NCBI GenBank assembly: GCA_001510575.1
Contig: LNGK01000005.1
Coordinates: 3,224,574-3,288,573, forward strand
From: Knoxdaviesia capensis
Taxonomy: Eukaryota; Ascomycota; Sordariomycetes; Microascales; Gondwanamycetaceae
DNA length: 64,000 nt
Direction: 5' to 3'
The translations under genes and the position numbers were made by a program. Position 1 is the stretch's first letter; each line of letters begins with the position of its first letter. Positions 12,480 to 24,700 of the stretch are shown here, piece after piece. Below the pieces are notes generated by a model. That model saw nothing but the letters and a program-made list of their open reading frames with translations. It did no database searches and was not told the DNA's origin.

Positions 12480-12705
12480 CCCGCGACTCTACCGGACCTT
12501 CGACACGTTCCTCGACCGATCCCTTGCCCGAGCTCTTTTAGCACATCCACTAGATCCCTTAAAACCAGCCTGTCGGTATGCTGTAAACAATCAGCGACTG
12601 GCGCATTCCTTAGTTTCTACCGCCCCGAATTTCAATCCTGGCTGTCCGCTAAAGTCGGCGATCCCTCCGATTTTGGTGCTGCCGTTGTTGTGATTGTCGC
12701 GCGCC

Positions 12706-15700
12706 ATGGGGTCGTCCCACCAAGATTACGACCGGCGCTCGGCCCGTAGGAGCCACCACGACGGCTCCGACCGCCACCGCCGGCACCGTGACGAGGAGGC
12801 CCAAGACCGCCGCGAATACCGTCAAGATCCCGACTACCGCCGCAATGGCTCTTTCGCCCAACCTGTAGAAGCTGCACCACCAGCATGGGCCGACGCCGAG
12901 AGTTCCCGAGCATACCCAAGTAGCGCCTCCGGCCTGCCTCCGGCTGCCCCCCCTCCGTCCGGATTCTCTGATGGCTACCGCCCCTACCCTCCAAATGTCG
13001 GCCACGAGCCCATTGTAACCCCGGGCTCATACCCGTCAGCATCAGCTGAAGCCTCGAGAGCTCCTTTTAATTATCCTCCTGCGCCGGCTTCACGCGACCC
13101 TCAATCTCCACATACTCCGCGACAGCAGCAGCCTTCGAGACGGCGCCGCTCCTCTCCGTACGGCTACTCCTCTGGCGAATCGACCTCGTCGTCGCTAGTG
13201 AACATCTCGCGAAAGTATTCCGACGAATCTGCCAACCGCAGCTTTTTCCGCGGCTTCTTCACTACGCCGTCCGAGAAGCGCCGCTCGTCGCGTCGCCGCA
13301 GCCGTCCAAAGAAGGCCAAGGCTCGTCGCATTCTGGGCTTTGGAAACTCTTCGTCATCCTCTGTAAACTCCGACCTTGCCTACGGCTCAGGCTACGTCAA
13401 TCGTCCCTCCGATTATCCCCAGTACCAGCAGGGCGCCTATGGAGAACATTCTGCTGCCCCCCAGCAGCAGCCGTTGCCTCAAGAGTATGCGCAGCCCTAC
13501 AACCAGCAGCAACAACCGCTTCCCCAACAGCCACAGCCTTACGGAGCTCCTCCACATGGACAGCAACCCCAGTATGGCGTACCTGGAGTCCCTCAACCGT
13601 ACCCGTACGCTCCCCAGTCTCAGCAGCTCTTTGCAACTCCTGGTATGCCCCCGCTGCAGCCTTATCAGTTTGTCGAGCACCCCCAGCCTCAGGACTACGC
13701 CAATGATTTCTACAACCAACGCGTTCCTGCCGGGGCCTCTGCCACCCAAAGCCAGCCTCTGTATGCTGGTGACCCGTCCCGCAACGCCCCGAGTGCTGCG
13801 CCGTCGTCACAGCACGAGCTCTCGTCAGCCTCGACTGTTCGCCCTCACCCACGACCCTCGCGCAATTCCCGTTCCGATCGCCGCCGCCGCCACTCCCCCA
13901 AGGACGGCGACCTTGATGCCGAGCTCATGCGTCTTAGTGAGGAACTGTCAGACTTTGTTAAGATTCCTGGCCTGCTCCCGCGAAAGAAGGGCCAGCTTGC
14001 CGCCGCCGCCGCGGCTGCTGGTGTCGCTTCCTCCTCCCGACACTCGAAATCGACGGATACCAAGTCTCGCGGAGCCCTTTTGTCGAAATTGAACGACGAC
14101 GATGATGGCTGGGAATCCGATCATGGCGACGATGACGACGACAGCGATGGCCTTTCCTACGGATATGCTCCACCACCTCCCCCGAAGCCGTCGCGAAAGG
14201 AACACAGCGGTCGTAACGACTGGTCGCAGCATGCTTCTGTCCCGGCTGCTGCCGCCGTTGCTGTTGGGGCCACTGCCGCTTATGCCGCCGCCTCTCACCA
14301 TTCATCTGTTCCCGCGCCATACGGCCCTCTACCGACCCGGACTTCCATCGTCACCGCCGGAACTCTTGGCCCGAACAATTCCCTGGAAGGATTCCTCACA
14401 CCTGCCGTGACCCCCGCCCCGATGACCTCATCCTCATCGAATGCGCCGCCGCTTATTGGTCCGTCCCGCCACTCACGCGACAGCCGAGATGATATTCGGG
14501 TATCCGATGTTCCCGAGAAGCCTCGTCTTGCTCAGCACGCCGATGTGCCCCTCCAGCAACCGAAGCCCCGGACCCGGATCCGCGTGGAGGATTACGAAAA
14601 CTCGGAGCTACCTGCCTCCATCAAGAACCCACCGTCCTACGAGTTCCTTGAAGAAGAAGTTCTACAGGCCCGCCCCCGACGAGAGAAGCACCGTGACCCC
14701 GAACCCGAGTACTACACGCCTTTTTCTGTCAAAGAGGACAAGCGCAAAGAGGAAAGCTCCCGCCTCCGACGAGAGAAGCACCGTGACCCCGAACCCGAGT
14801 ACTACACGCCTTCTTCTGTCAAAGAGGGCAAGCGTAAAGAGGAAAGCTCCCGCTACCGCGACGAGGCCCCTGTGCCGCCTTCTTATTCCTCTACCAAGCC
14901 GGCCAAGTCTGAGCCCAAGCCACGCGACGATGACAACACCCGATACCATGAGACGGACTCTCGTCATGAGCTTGTGGATGTTCCCGAATCTCGCGACGAT
15001 CGCCGGCGCCAGAAAGAGAAGGAGAAGCAGAAGGAGCAAGAGAGGAGGGATCACCAGTACCAGGAATCTGTCGCTGTTCCCCCCAACTTTGCTGCGTACG
15101 AACACCGCCACGAGCGTCGTGAACCTGCGGTAGTTGCCAGTGAAGTCTCTCGTCGCACCGACGAATCCCAGCGTAAATCGCAGAGCAGGAAGGCGAAGGA
15201 AAAGAGGGACGACGATACCAGCGGCTTTCCCTATGTGCCTGCTGCAGCAGCTGTTGCCGCTGGCTCTGTCATTTACGCCATGGCCTCTAGCAAAGACGAG
15301 GAGCCGTCGTCGCCAAAGAACTCCCGGCGTAGGGAGAGGGATGACCGGCGCAAATACGAACCAGTTGTCTCCAATGACCGTCCTTCCCGATCTGACCGAA
15401 CTGAGGACTCTCGTGCTCAGCCACTTCCGCCTGCTCAGCCGCCGACTGCTGACCGCGTCAATGACTATCGCAGGGTGGTGGCCACCGATCGGACTCCCTC
15501 TCAGGCCCCTATTGACCCTTTCCAGTTTCAAGTTGGCCATGATAGCCGACAGCAGTCCTCTAGCCGCGAAAATCCATCTGTTACCTCTTCTTCTCAGATT
15601 CCTGATGCTGCTCCAGCTCCCGCTCCCGTTACCGTTCCCGCTCCCGTCCCCATCTATGCTCCAGCTCCAGCTCCGGTCCGGGTTCCAAGCCCGGTTGAAG

Positions 15701-18700
15701 AAGTCCCGGCTCCGATCATTCGGTCTGTTCCCGATCCAGTCCCAGCCCCGGCGCTAACCAGATCTGCCACTGTTGTCACTGTTGGACCTAGCGACGACTT
15801 CGATGTTGGCCATGTCAGCGATAGCGAGATGCGTGCCATTGAGATGCTTCTCCGCCGGAATATGACCGCTGGATCGGCTGCCCCACCATCTGCCGTGAAG
15901 CCACCATCCGCTGTGCCCCCCGAGGGTTATACCTGGGCAAAGCGGTCGGGTCGCCGCCGTCGCCGACAGCGGTTGGCTGTCGATGACGATGACGAGGAGG
16001 AGGACAATTTCAGCGAGGACGATGAACCGACTCGTGGTCGTTCCCGCGAGAGATCTCCGCCGGCGCCTGAACCTCCTTCAGCTGTGCGTGAGCCTTCACG
16101 CCGTCGGTGGGATTCCCAGCAGGAGAAGAAGCCTGAAGATTCTGTTCAGGCTCAGGTTGACCGCGAGTACTCAGAGTACATCGAATCGAGGAGGAAACTG
16201 AAAGAGGATATTCGCAGCCGCTCTGCCAGCAATGACGGCTATGACGAAGATCCGGTCGGGGAGCTGTCCACCATTGTCACACCCCCCGCTCTGGTCCACC
16301 CGCCGCCGACGAGCCGGTACGATGCCCCCAATGCTGATGTCAGGATCGATAACATCCTCGACCACCCGGCCGAGCTGGAGCGGTTCAAGAGGCAGCCACA
16401 CCACGATTCGCTGTTCCCGGCGTTTGTTGCCCGTGACCCGTCGGCCGAGCGCGAACGTCCCCTCCTCAACCTGGTCCGACCCACTCCCGACCACTCGCCC
16501 ACACCCCCGGTTGACCGCCGCACTAAGCCGAAATCGCGATCGCGTGACAGCTCCCCGGTGTTCGAGACCCCTCGTGCACCATCTTCCCCTGCCTCCAAGG
16601 ATGCTGTGATTGGCCCACGTGGCGAAATAATCCGGTCTAAGAGCCCCGAGCTGGAAGCATCCAACAGCGGCGATGGGGCTAACGCCGCAGCCGAATCTGC
16701 TGATTCTGCTGAGAGTAGCAGCCGACCGAAGTCACGGTCGAGTGGTGTTGGCAAGTGGGCCGCGCTGGCTGCCCTGATGTCTGGCGCGTCGCTGGTGCGG
16801 GCTGCGGAAAAGGACAAGGAGCTGGAAAGCAAAGACGAGGAGAAGCCAATGGCGAAGGAACTCCCCGTCAATGCTCCCGAGCCTGAAGCCACCAAGCTTG
16901 CTGAAGATTTTATTGTCCCCGAAGTCGCTACTCCTGTAATTGTCGAGACTGCTGAAACCCCTGAAGTTGCCAGCCGGGAGTTGGATTTGGATGCCAAGCC
17001 CGTCGAGGCTTCGCCGATTTCCATCCTTGAAGATCTGCCCGCGCATGTGTCTGTGAAGCACGCTGAGGATTACAAAGCTGATTATCATGACGATGACACC
17101 CCGGTGGCCAAAGCAATCAAGCACGCTGTGGAGACCACGGATATCTCCTTCCAGGATGTCTCGTGGGACCATGACCATGACCAGAGCCGGGATATTTCCG
17201 AACGTCACCTTGATGCCTCCGTGCCTGAGATTTATGTTCAAGAGCCTACGCCCCTCCTTGAGAGCGAGGAGTTCAAGTTGCACGATGCTCCTATCGATAT
17301 TCCTGTGGCTGAGGTTAAAATTGACTCCGATGCTCCTGTGTCCTCCACAGACCGCGACATCCATGTGGCCGAGGACGAAGTTGATGGTGACGATGCGTTT
17401 TCCGACGCCCGGTCTGTGATCGACCCGACTGAGGAGATCCACTGGGAGCCCGAGCCCGAGCCGGAACACCTCGGTGATGAGCCTGAGATCCCCGCGCTCG
17501 ACGACCCGGCGTTCCTGGCATCGGTTGGGTTCGCGTTGAATGCATCTGGATTCAACTCGGATATTATCCACAACGATCCCGAGTTCTACCGGCGCTCGAC
17601 GCCCCCGCGTGCTGGAGACGATGATTTGGACGAGTACCGGAAGCCTTCGCCGGCGGTTGATGATTCTGGTCGTGTGTCTAGAGGGTTGGATGAGTTGGCT
17701 GTTGTTGAACCGGAGTCTGCCGAACCCGCCGCGGTCGTAGTGGCTGAGGGCGACGAAGGTGATACCAAGCCCGCTCTCGCTGAAGAGGCGGCCGATAAGG
17801 CTGAGGCTTCTGCTGATGTTGAAGAGGCCAAATTGGATGACGCCCCCGCCGAGTCTGCCGATGTTACCGATCTGACACAAGCGGTTGAAGAGCCCGCCCC
17901 AGCCGAAGAACCCGTCGTCGCCAATGCTGATGTTCCTGCCGAGGAGCCTGAGGACTTGCTCACTGTTACCACCAAGAAGAACAAGCGGAAGGAAAAGAAG
18001 AAGAAGAAGCAGAGCTCAGCTTGGCTTGACGAGGAACCTGCGGAGACACCTACCGATGAGGCTTCTCCATCCACCTTGAAGCCCGAAGTTGTCATCATTC
18101 AGGAGGATATTCCCGCCCCGGCTGCCCCTGTGGTCGAGGAAGAGACTGTGGTGCCCTCTACTGATCGGGATATCTCTGCATGGGGTGAAGATTCATGGGG
18201 AGAGCCGGCTTCTAAGGACGAGCCTGTTACCGTGGAAGAGCCTGTTCCCGTGGATGCGTCTGCTCCTCCGGAGGAGACTGCCCCAAAGGACGAACCGCAG
18301 CCTGCTCCGGAAGCTGAAGCTGAAACTGAGCCGACTATCATTCTTCCAGCCAAGAAGAAGGGCAAGAAGGCGAAGAGGGCGGCTAAGGCTGCTGCTGCTG
18401 CTGCTGCCGCCGCTGATGAGGACGAGGGAGAGACTTCCGCCGCAGTTCCCGCTGAGCCGCCTGTTGAAACTCCCGATGAGACTCCCACAGATACTGCCGT
18501 TAATGTGGTTGTGGATGAGCCTGCACCGAAACTGGCGCCGGAACCCACGCCTGTTGACGATACTCCGGCCGAGATTTCTGTAGCGTCACCGTCTGCCGCG
18601 AACAGAAAGGCCAAGAGAAAGTCACGGATGAAGAACGACGACATATGGACCAATGTTCCGCCGGATCCAGGCGATTCAGGGCCTCCACCAGGGCCGGCTG

Positions 18701-21700
18701 AGACCGACTCGGCGTCGGTGGTGTCTGATACACGTTCATACCGGTCTGGCAAGCAGTATAGTGTGACCCGCGGGTCTGAAGCTGAGGAGACCGGATCGAT
18801 GATCATTGCGGAATCGGTCACTTCGTCAGCGAAGAAGCGAGGCAAGAAACGGTCAAGCCTGGCCTTTTCGGACTTTTCGGCGATTGGCGTCAACGACGCT
18901 GGGGACGGCGCTGCAGATGGCAGTGCGATGAAATCTGGAGTTGATGGCGAGCAGTCTTTTTTAGCTAGTGCCGACACCTATGGCGAAGGTGTCGGCTACG
19001 CGGGAGCGGCATCTGCCGCCGCCTCCCGCGCGAATGCCACCGATTTTTATCCATCGGAAGAAAAGGATGCTACTGAGACTGACGACTCTGCCGCTCTCCG
19101 GAAGCGAAACGATGACGAAAACCAGATTGAAAACGAGAAGACGAAGACTGGAAACGAACCCGAAAACGATACATATAGACCCAGGACGCCTGTCCACGAT
19201 TCTGAGGTCTACGAACCTGAAATCCCCAAGCCTCGGAGCAAGCCTGGAATCGACCCCCTGCTCCGGGATTATATGCCCTATCCCCCGAGCCCACCCGGGC
19301 CTCTCACCCCGACCCCCGAAGATCTACCTGAGCTTCCCGACAGTGAATCTGACAGCGGTGCTCCTCCCATCGATGCGAAACATGAGTGGGAGAAGTACCA
19401 TACTCACATTCGGAAGCCAAGTGTTCAGGATTCCCGGTCGCCGAGTTCGACCGCCATCCCCATTGGAATCCTGTTTGGCGGCCGATCGGCTCCGTCGTCC
19501 CCCGGAATTGCGGTGAAATCCCCGACGACCACGCCCAAGCGTCTGTCGCAGCGACTTTCGTCTGATGGGTCTGGCCTGCGTCCATTAGAGCTGCTGCGGA
19601 CGAGCCGGTCGGATTCGATCACGGAGAGGGAGAAGCCGGTGCTGGTGGCTGATGAGTCTAGCACCCCGCGCGCTACTTCGTTGGTGCGGGCTGAAGACAA
19701 GAAGACTCCTCTTCGTGTGGATACCGCGAAAGCAGCGGCGGCTACCCAAGATGATGTTGATCCGGGGTCGCAAGAATCTACCCCGCGCGCGGAGGTTGCG
19801 CCGGCCAGTGAATCGATTCCGTTTCCCCTGCCTCCTGCTCTGGGAATGGGAGTGCCTGAGCGTGACGTGCGCACCCCTGATAACTATATCGGCCAGAGCG
19901 ACATTGTGGTGCGGTCCCCATCGCCGACAGCCATCCCCGTTGAACACCTTGCGATTCCGCCGGTATCCCGGCCGTTTGGCGACGAATACGATTCCCGGTC
20001 TATCACAACTGGCGACTCGGGCTTCGAGACTGCCCGTGAAGAAGTCATGTCCGAAGCTGATACCGAGCGAGCACACTCGCCGTCATCACTGGGCTGGGGT
20101 GAGTCGTTCCGATCGCCGCCGTCCCAATCAGTTGACCCGATGACGGCGGTACAGTTTGAGCGGGGGATGATGTTTGATTTAGGGGGAGTGGGACCGGCGA
20201 GAGACGGAGGAGTAGTGGCGGGAGGAAGCGCGGCGGCACAGTACTATCAATATGCAAACCAGACTGTCCCGCAGAATGACGGTACGTCTTGGTTTTTATA
20301 TGCGTTGTTATTTGTGAATATATATTCGCTAACTCTGTTGTAGATGCGTCCGCCGCCCATCTTGAACATCTAGTACCCACGAAATTGCATGAAGAACTTG
20401 ATAGTAAGTCTTAACCCGAATATCTCACGCACCCCACCCTATCCCCTGTCTCCATACCCTACATGCGCAACCCTTATACTAACTACATAACTTGCTTACG
20501 GTCTCTAGACGCTCGTCGCACTGTGGATTCGACCCCATCACAGGCCTACGAGACCCCACCGGAGGAACTCACGGAGCGGGAAGTCGACACCCCGAAGGCA
20601 ATGGTGCCGGACCACGGCGACGATGACGAGACCAACAACAACAACAACGAATCCACGATAATATCGACAGAACACGCGCTGGACGTGGCGGCCGTCAGTG
20701 CAGCACTAGAAACCGCGGCATCGGAAGTACAGAGTGCCGTGCCGGGTGACGAGGAAGGGGAGGAGTTTGCCATACAGAAGAAGTATGAGATCCCCGATGT
20801 TGAGGAGGAGAAGACTGCCATCACTGCTGCTGCACCTGTTGTTGAACTGCCTGTGTCGCCGTCTTCTTCCAAGAAAGTCAAGGGGAAGAAGAAGAAGTTG
20901 CCGGCGTGGCGGAGTGAGTGGGATGATAGCTACCCAGCGACCTCGGCGACTGAGGGTGATGAGCCGGGCCCGTCGTCGGCTTCGACGTCGGTGGTTCAGC
21001 GGTCTCTTGTTGATGAGACGACGACCACTGCGGCTGGCGATGCTGGAGAATCTGCGGATGAGGCGCCGATTACCCCGGTCGACAAGAAGACGAAGAAGGG
21101 CAAGAAGAAGGAGAAGGCGAAGCTTGCTGCCGCCGCGGCTGCCGCCGCCCTTACCACTGCTGCACTTGCCGGTGCCTTGGATTCGACTGCCGAGGAGACT
21201 GGGTCTGTGACTCGGGAAGAGCCGGTCCCGCTTGAACGAGATACCGTTCGCGAAGTTGTCGCTGAGCCTGAGACTGTTCTTGATATTACCGAACAGGGTC
21301 TGGCCGCCGAAGAGGCTGTTGTTGTTGAGGCTGTTCCTGCCGAGAAGGCGACAGAAGATAATGCTGCCGTGGCCGATTCCTCGCCCACCGAACACATTGA
21401 ACCGGCGGCCGAGGGGAAGATTGACGACACCCCAGCAACGCCAACTCTGGACAACGATGTGTCTGAACCCGCCGAGACCGAATCCGAGACACCGGTGTTG
21501 ACCGCCAAGCAAAAGAAGCAGGCGAAGAAGGACAAGAAGAAGGGCCGGAAGGGGAGTGTGCTCTCTTTTGCCGGGAAACTTGAGACTGAGACCAAGGAAC
21601 CGGAGCCGGAGCCGGAAGCATCTTCATCTGCCGCTGATACCGCTGTGGTGGAGCCGGAACCTGAATCTGAACCTGTTGTCGAGCCACCTACCACCGAGAT

Positions 21701-24700
21701 TGTCGACACCCCCGAGCCAGCTGTTGTCGAACGTGTGGTTGAATCTGAGCCCGAACCCGCGGATGTCCCCCTCCCAGCCGAGACTGAACCTCAGTCTGAA
21801 TCGGTTGCGGATTCCACGGTTACGGAAAGCGAGTCTCTCTCGGGCAAGGATAAACGGAAGAAGAAGAAGCGGGAGAAGAAGAAGACGGTGTCCTGGGGTC
21901 CTGATGAAAGTGAGTTATCTTTTTCTAAATGTGTGAGCTTCCACGGAACGGGGATATGGATGATGCTAACTGATGTCTCCTTCTGATTGTGTAGCCCTTC
22001 CCGATGATCTTCCCGCACAACTCGAGGTTGACGACCAGTTGAAGAGTGCTGAGGCCTCATCGTCTGAACAGCGACTGCCTGACGATGCTGCGGTAATAGA
22101 GACACCACGCAGCCTTGAAGAGACTGTCAACGTTCTCCCTGTGTCTGTGGACACTACCGAAGACAATGCTATGAAGGAGCTGCTTGCGCCTGAAGCTACA
22201 CCCGTCGAAACTCCTGAATTGTCTGAGGCTCTTGATACTACGGAACTGGACGAGACACCTGCCCGCCTGGATGTGAGCGATGAACTTGAGGCCACCCTTT
22301 CTCCGACGCCACAAGACGACGAAAGCACATCTGCACTCGACTTTGAACTTGCTTCTGCCTCTACCGAGCCAGCTTCCGCCAAGGCCTTCAGTTTGGATAT
22401 TAGCGCTACTCCCGATATCCTGTCTGAGGAAGACCAGGAACCTACCCCGGCCGCATCGTCGTCTGACGCGGTGACGGCTGGTGAGAATGACGAAGCGGTG
22501 GACGATGGGTTTCCGAGCGGCTCTAAGAAAAACAAGAAGAAGAAGAAGCAGGAAAAGCGGGCCGCGAAGCTGGCGAGCATCCCGGAGATCGTTGGTGATA
22601 CTGACCCTAAGGAGCGGGAGGTCGTCATTGTGCCTGAGATTGAGGCTTCTTCATTTGCTGAACCTCCAACTGAAACTTCTGCTCCCGAGCAAGAACCAAA
22701 CCCTGCTGCTGCTGTCCTCGAGCTTGAAGTCTCCGAAGCTACGCCGTCTACTGAACCTTTCGTGTCGGAACCTCTGCAGTCCGAGCCTGAGTCTTCTTCT
22801 GCCCTCGCCGAAAATACCGACTCGTCCAAGCCGCTCAGCAAAAAGGCGAAGAAGAAGGTCAAGAAAGAAAAGGCGCTTCAACGGCTCTTGCCTGACGAGG
22901 AGGAGGCGGGTGAAGAATCTGCCCCTGTGTCTGTTCTTGATGACACTGCCAAAGCCGTGGAAGCTGAGGTTCCTGCAATGCTTTCCGACGACAAGGCTGA
23001 TGCTGAAGCTGTGCTTGAGAAAGATGTTGACGCGGTTGTTTCTGGAGCGGATATTGCTGCTTCGCCTACCATGGTCGCGGCTACTTTAACCGATGACGTG
23101 CCTGACGTGGCGACCGTGCTTGAGAAACAACTGGATGTTGACCCTCTATCCTCCTCCATCGGGGGAAAGGAGGACCCGGCAACGCTTGACACGGGAGCTG
23201 ATGCGCCATCCGCGGAAGCTACTGTTGGTGTAGAAGAAAGTGATTTCTGGGCCCCTAAACAGAACAAGACGAAGAAGTCCCGCAAGACGTCTCGGTCTGA
23301 TGACTTGCTGTCTGCTGAGGAGCCGGTTGCTGATACTGCTGTCTCTTCTGAGACGCCACTTGACACTAACAAGCCCTCTGCGTCTGTGGACGAGGTTGCC
23401 GATACTGTGGCTCTGAGTGAAAAGCAGGAGACTGTTCCTGAAGGTATGATAACCGCCCCTGCGTCAACTCCAAACCATGTCCTGCATAATTTACTAACTT
23501 TTCTTTTTCCTACAGTCTTACCTGCTGAAATCATAGACACCGTTATCTCCGAACGCGGCATTGATGAGTCTGGCGAGACTGCTCCCGAGACTTCTAAAGT
23601 CGAACGTGTCGTTTCTGCCACACCATCAGCAGATGACGCTGCTGACAAGACCGAGCCGACCGAACCCTCCACTGACGATCCCGCGGAACCAAAGCCAGAG
23701 CCCGCTTATGAAAGCCCTGAGTCCCCGCTCCCTGTCAAGCTTAGCAAGAAGGACCGGAAGAAGAAGAACAAGAAGGCCAAGGGCGGTGTTCCTGACTTTG
23801 AGGCCGACGAGTCGACCCCATCTGCTACTGTTGACGTGTCTGAGCTGGTGGTTGTTCCTGAGGCTGTTGAGCCTGAGACTGCCAAGCTTGACGCTGTTGA
23901 ACCGCCGGCCCCCGTCGAGATTTCCGACGAGCCTGAGACCGCAGAAGCGCCGGCACTTGAAGATGCCGACAAGACCCCCGAGACACCGAGAGAACTTCCC
24001 CAAGATGACGCCGACGACTTGGCCAATCCCGCTAAGCTGAGCAAGAAAGATCGCAAGAAGCTCAAGGCGAAGAAGTTGGCTCTTGGCTCGGCCTTTGATG
24101 ACGAGCCTTTATCTTCCGGCGTTCAGGACGAAGCGCCGGAGGCGCCGGTGGCGGTTCCTGAGACCGCGGAGTCCCCTGATATTGCATCGGAGGCTGTTGA
24201 GCCGCCTGTTGAGGCTCCTCCCGTTGCAGACGAATCACCCGTGGAGGTCGCGGAACCGGACGCTCAAGAGCCAAATGCTCCTGAAGAGGACACCAAGACT
24301 GCCGAAGACGCCGTGGAGGCGCCGAAGGACGTTCCCTCTTCTTCAGCTGATATTGAGGACGACACTCCTGTCCCTGCGAAACTGAGCAAGAAGGATCGCA
24401 AGAAGCTGAAGGCGAAGAAACTTTCTTGGGGTCCTGATGCTGACGAGGAGCCGGCGTCTGCTACCCTCGACGAGCCCGACGCGTCCGTCGTCGTTCCTGG
24501 GACTCCTGAGGTTGTCGAGGTTCAGTTTGAGCCGCCTGTTGAGCTGCTAGAAACTCCTCCTCCGGCCGAAACTCCCGCTCTCGCCGTGACTGACGAGGCA
24601 CTGGGTGACACCGAAGAGACTCCTGCTCAGGCCGATGACACCGAGGTGGTTCCTGCCAAACTTAGCAAGAAGGACCGTAAAAAGCTCAAGGCGAAAAAGC

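Larger units (their letters stand above)
7224..12705. other. 5.5-kb intergenic region without a supportable gene
   Basis: After the RING stop the plus strand is T-rich (likely 3' UTR to about 7.8 kb). Beyond that are only short open frames with no recognisable domains. Landmarks are a small stem-loop at 8826-8875, telomere-like TTAGGG boxes near 9727-9770, a T19A13 homopolymer junction at 10869-10900, and an (AT)n stretch near 12435. About 11,650-12,700 is a plausible promoter and 5' leader for the giant gene that follows, with TATATAA near 12472. No tRNA, 5S rRNA or transposon could be identified. Confidence 0.5.
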
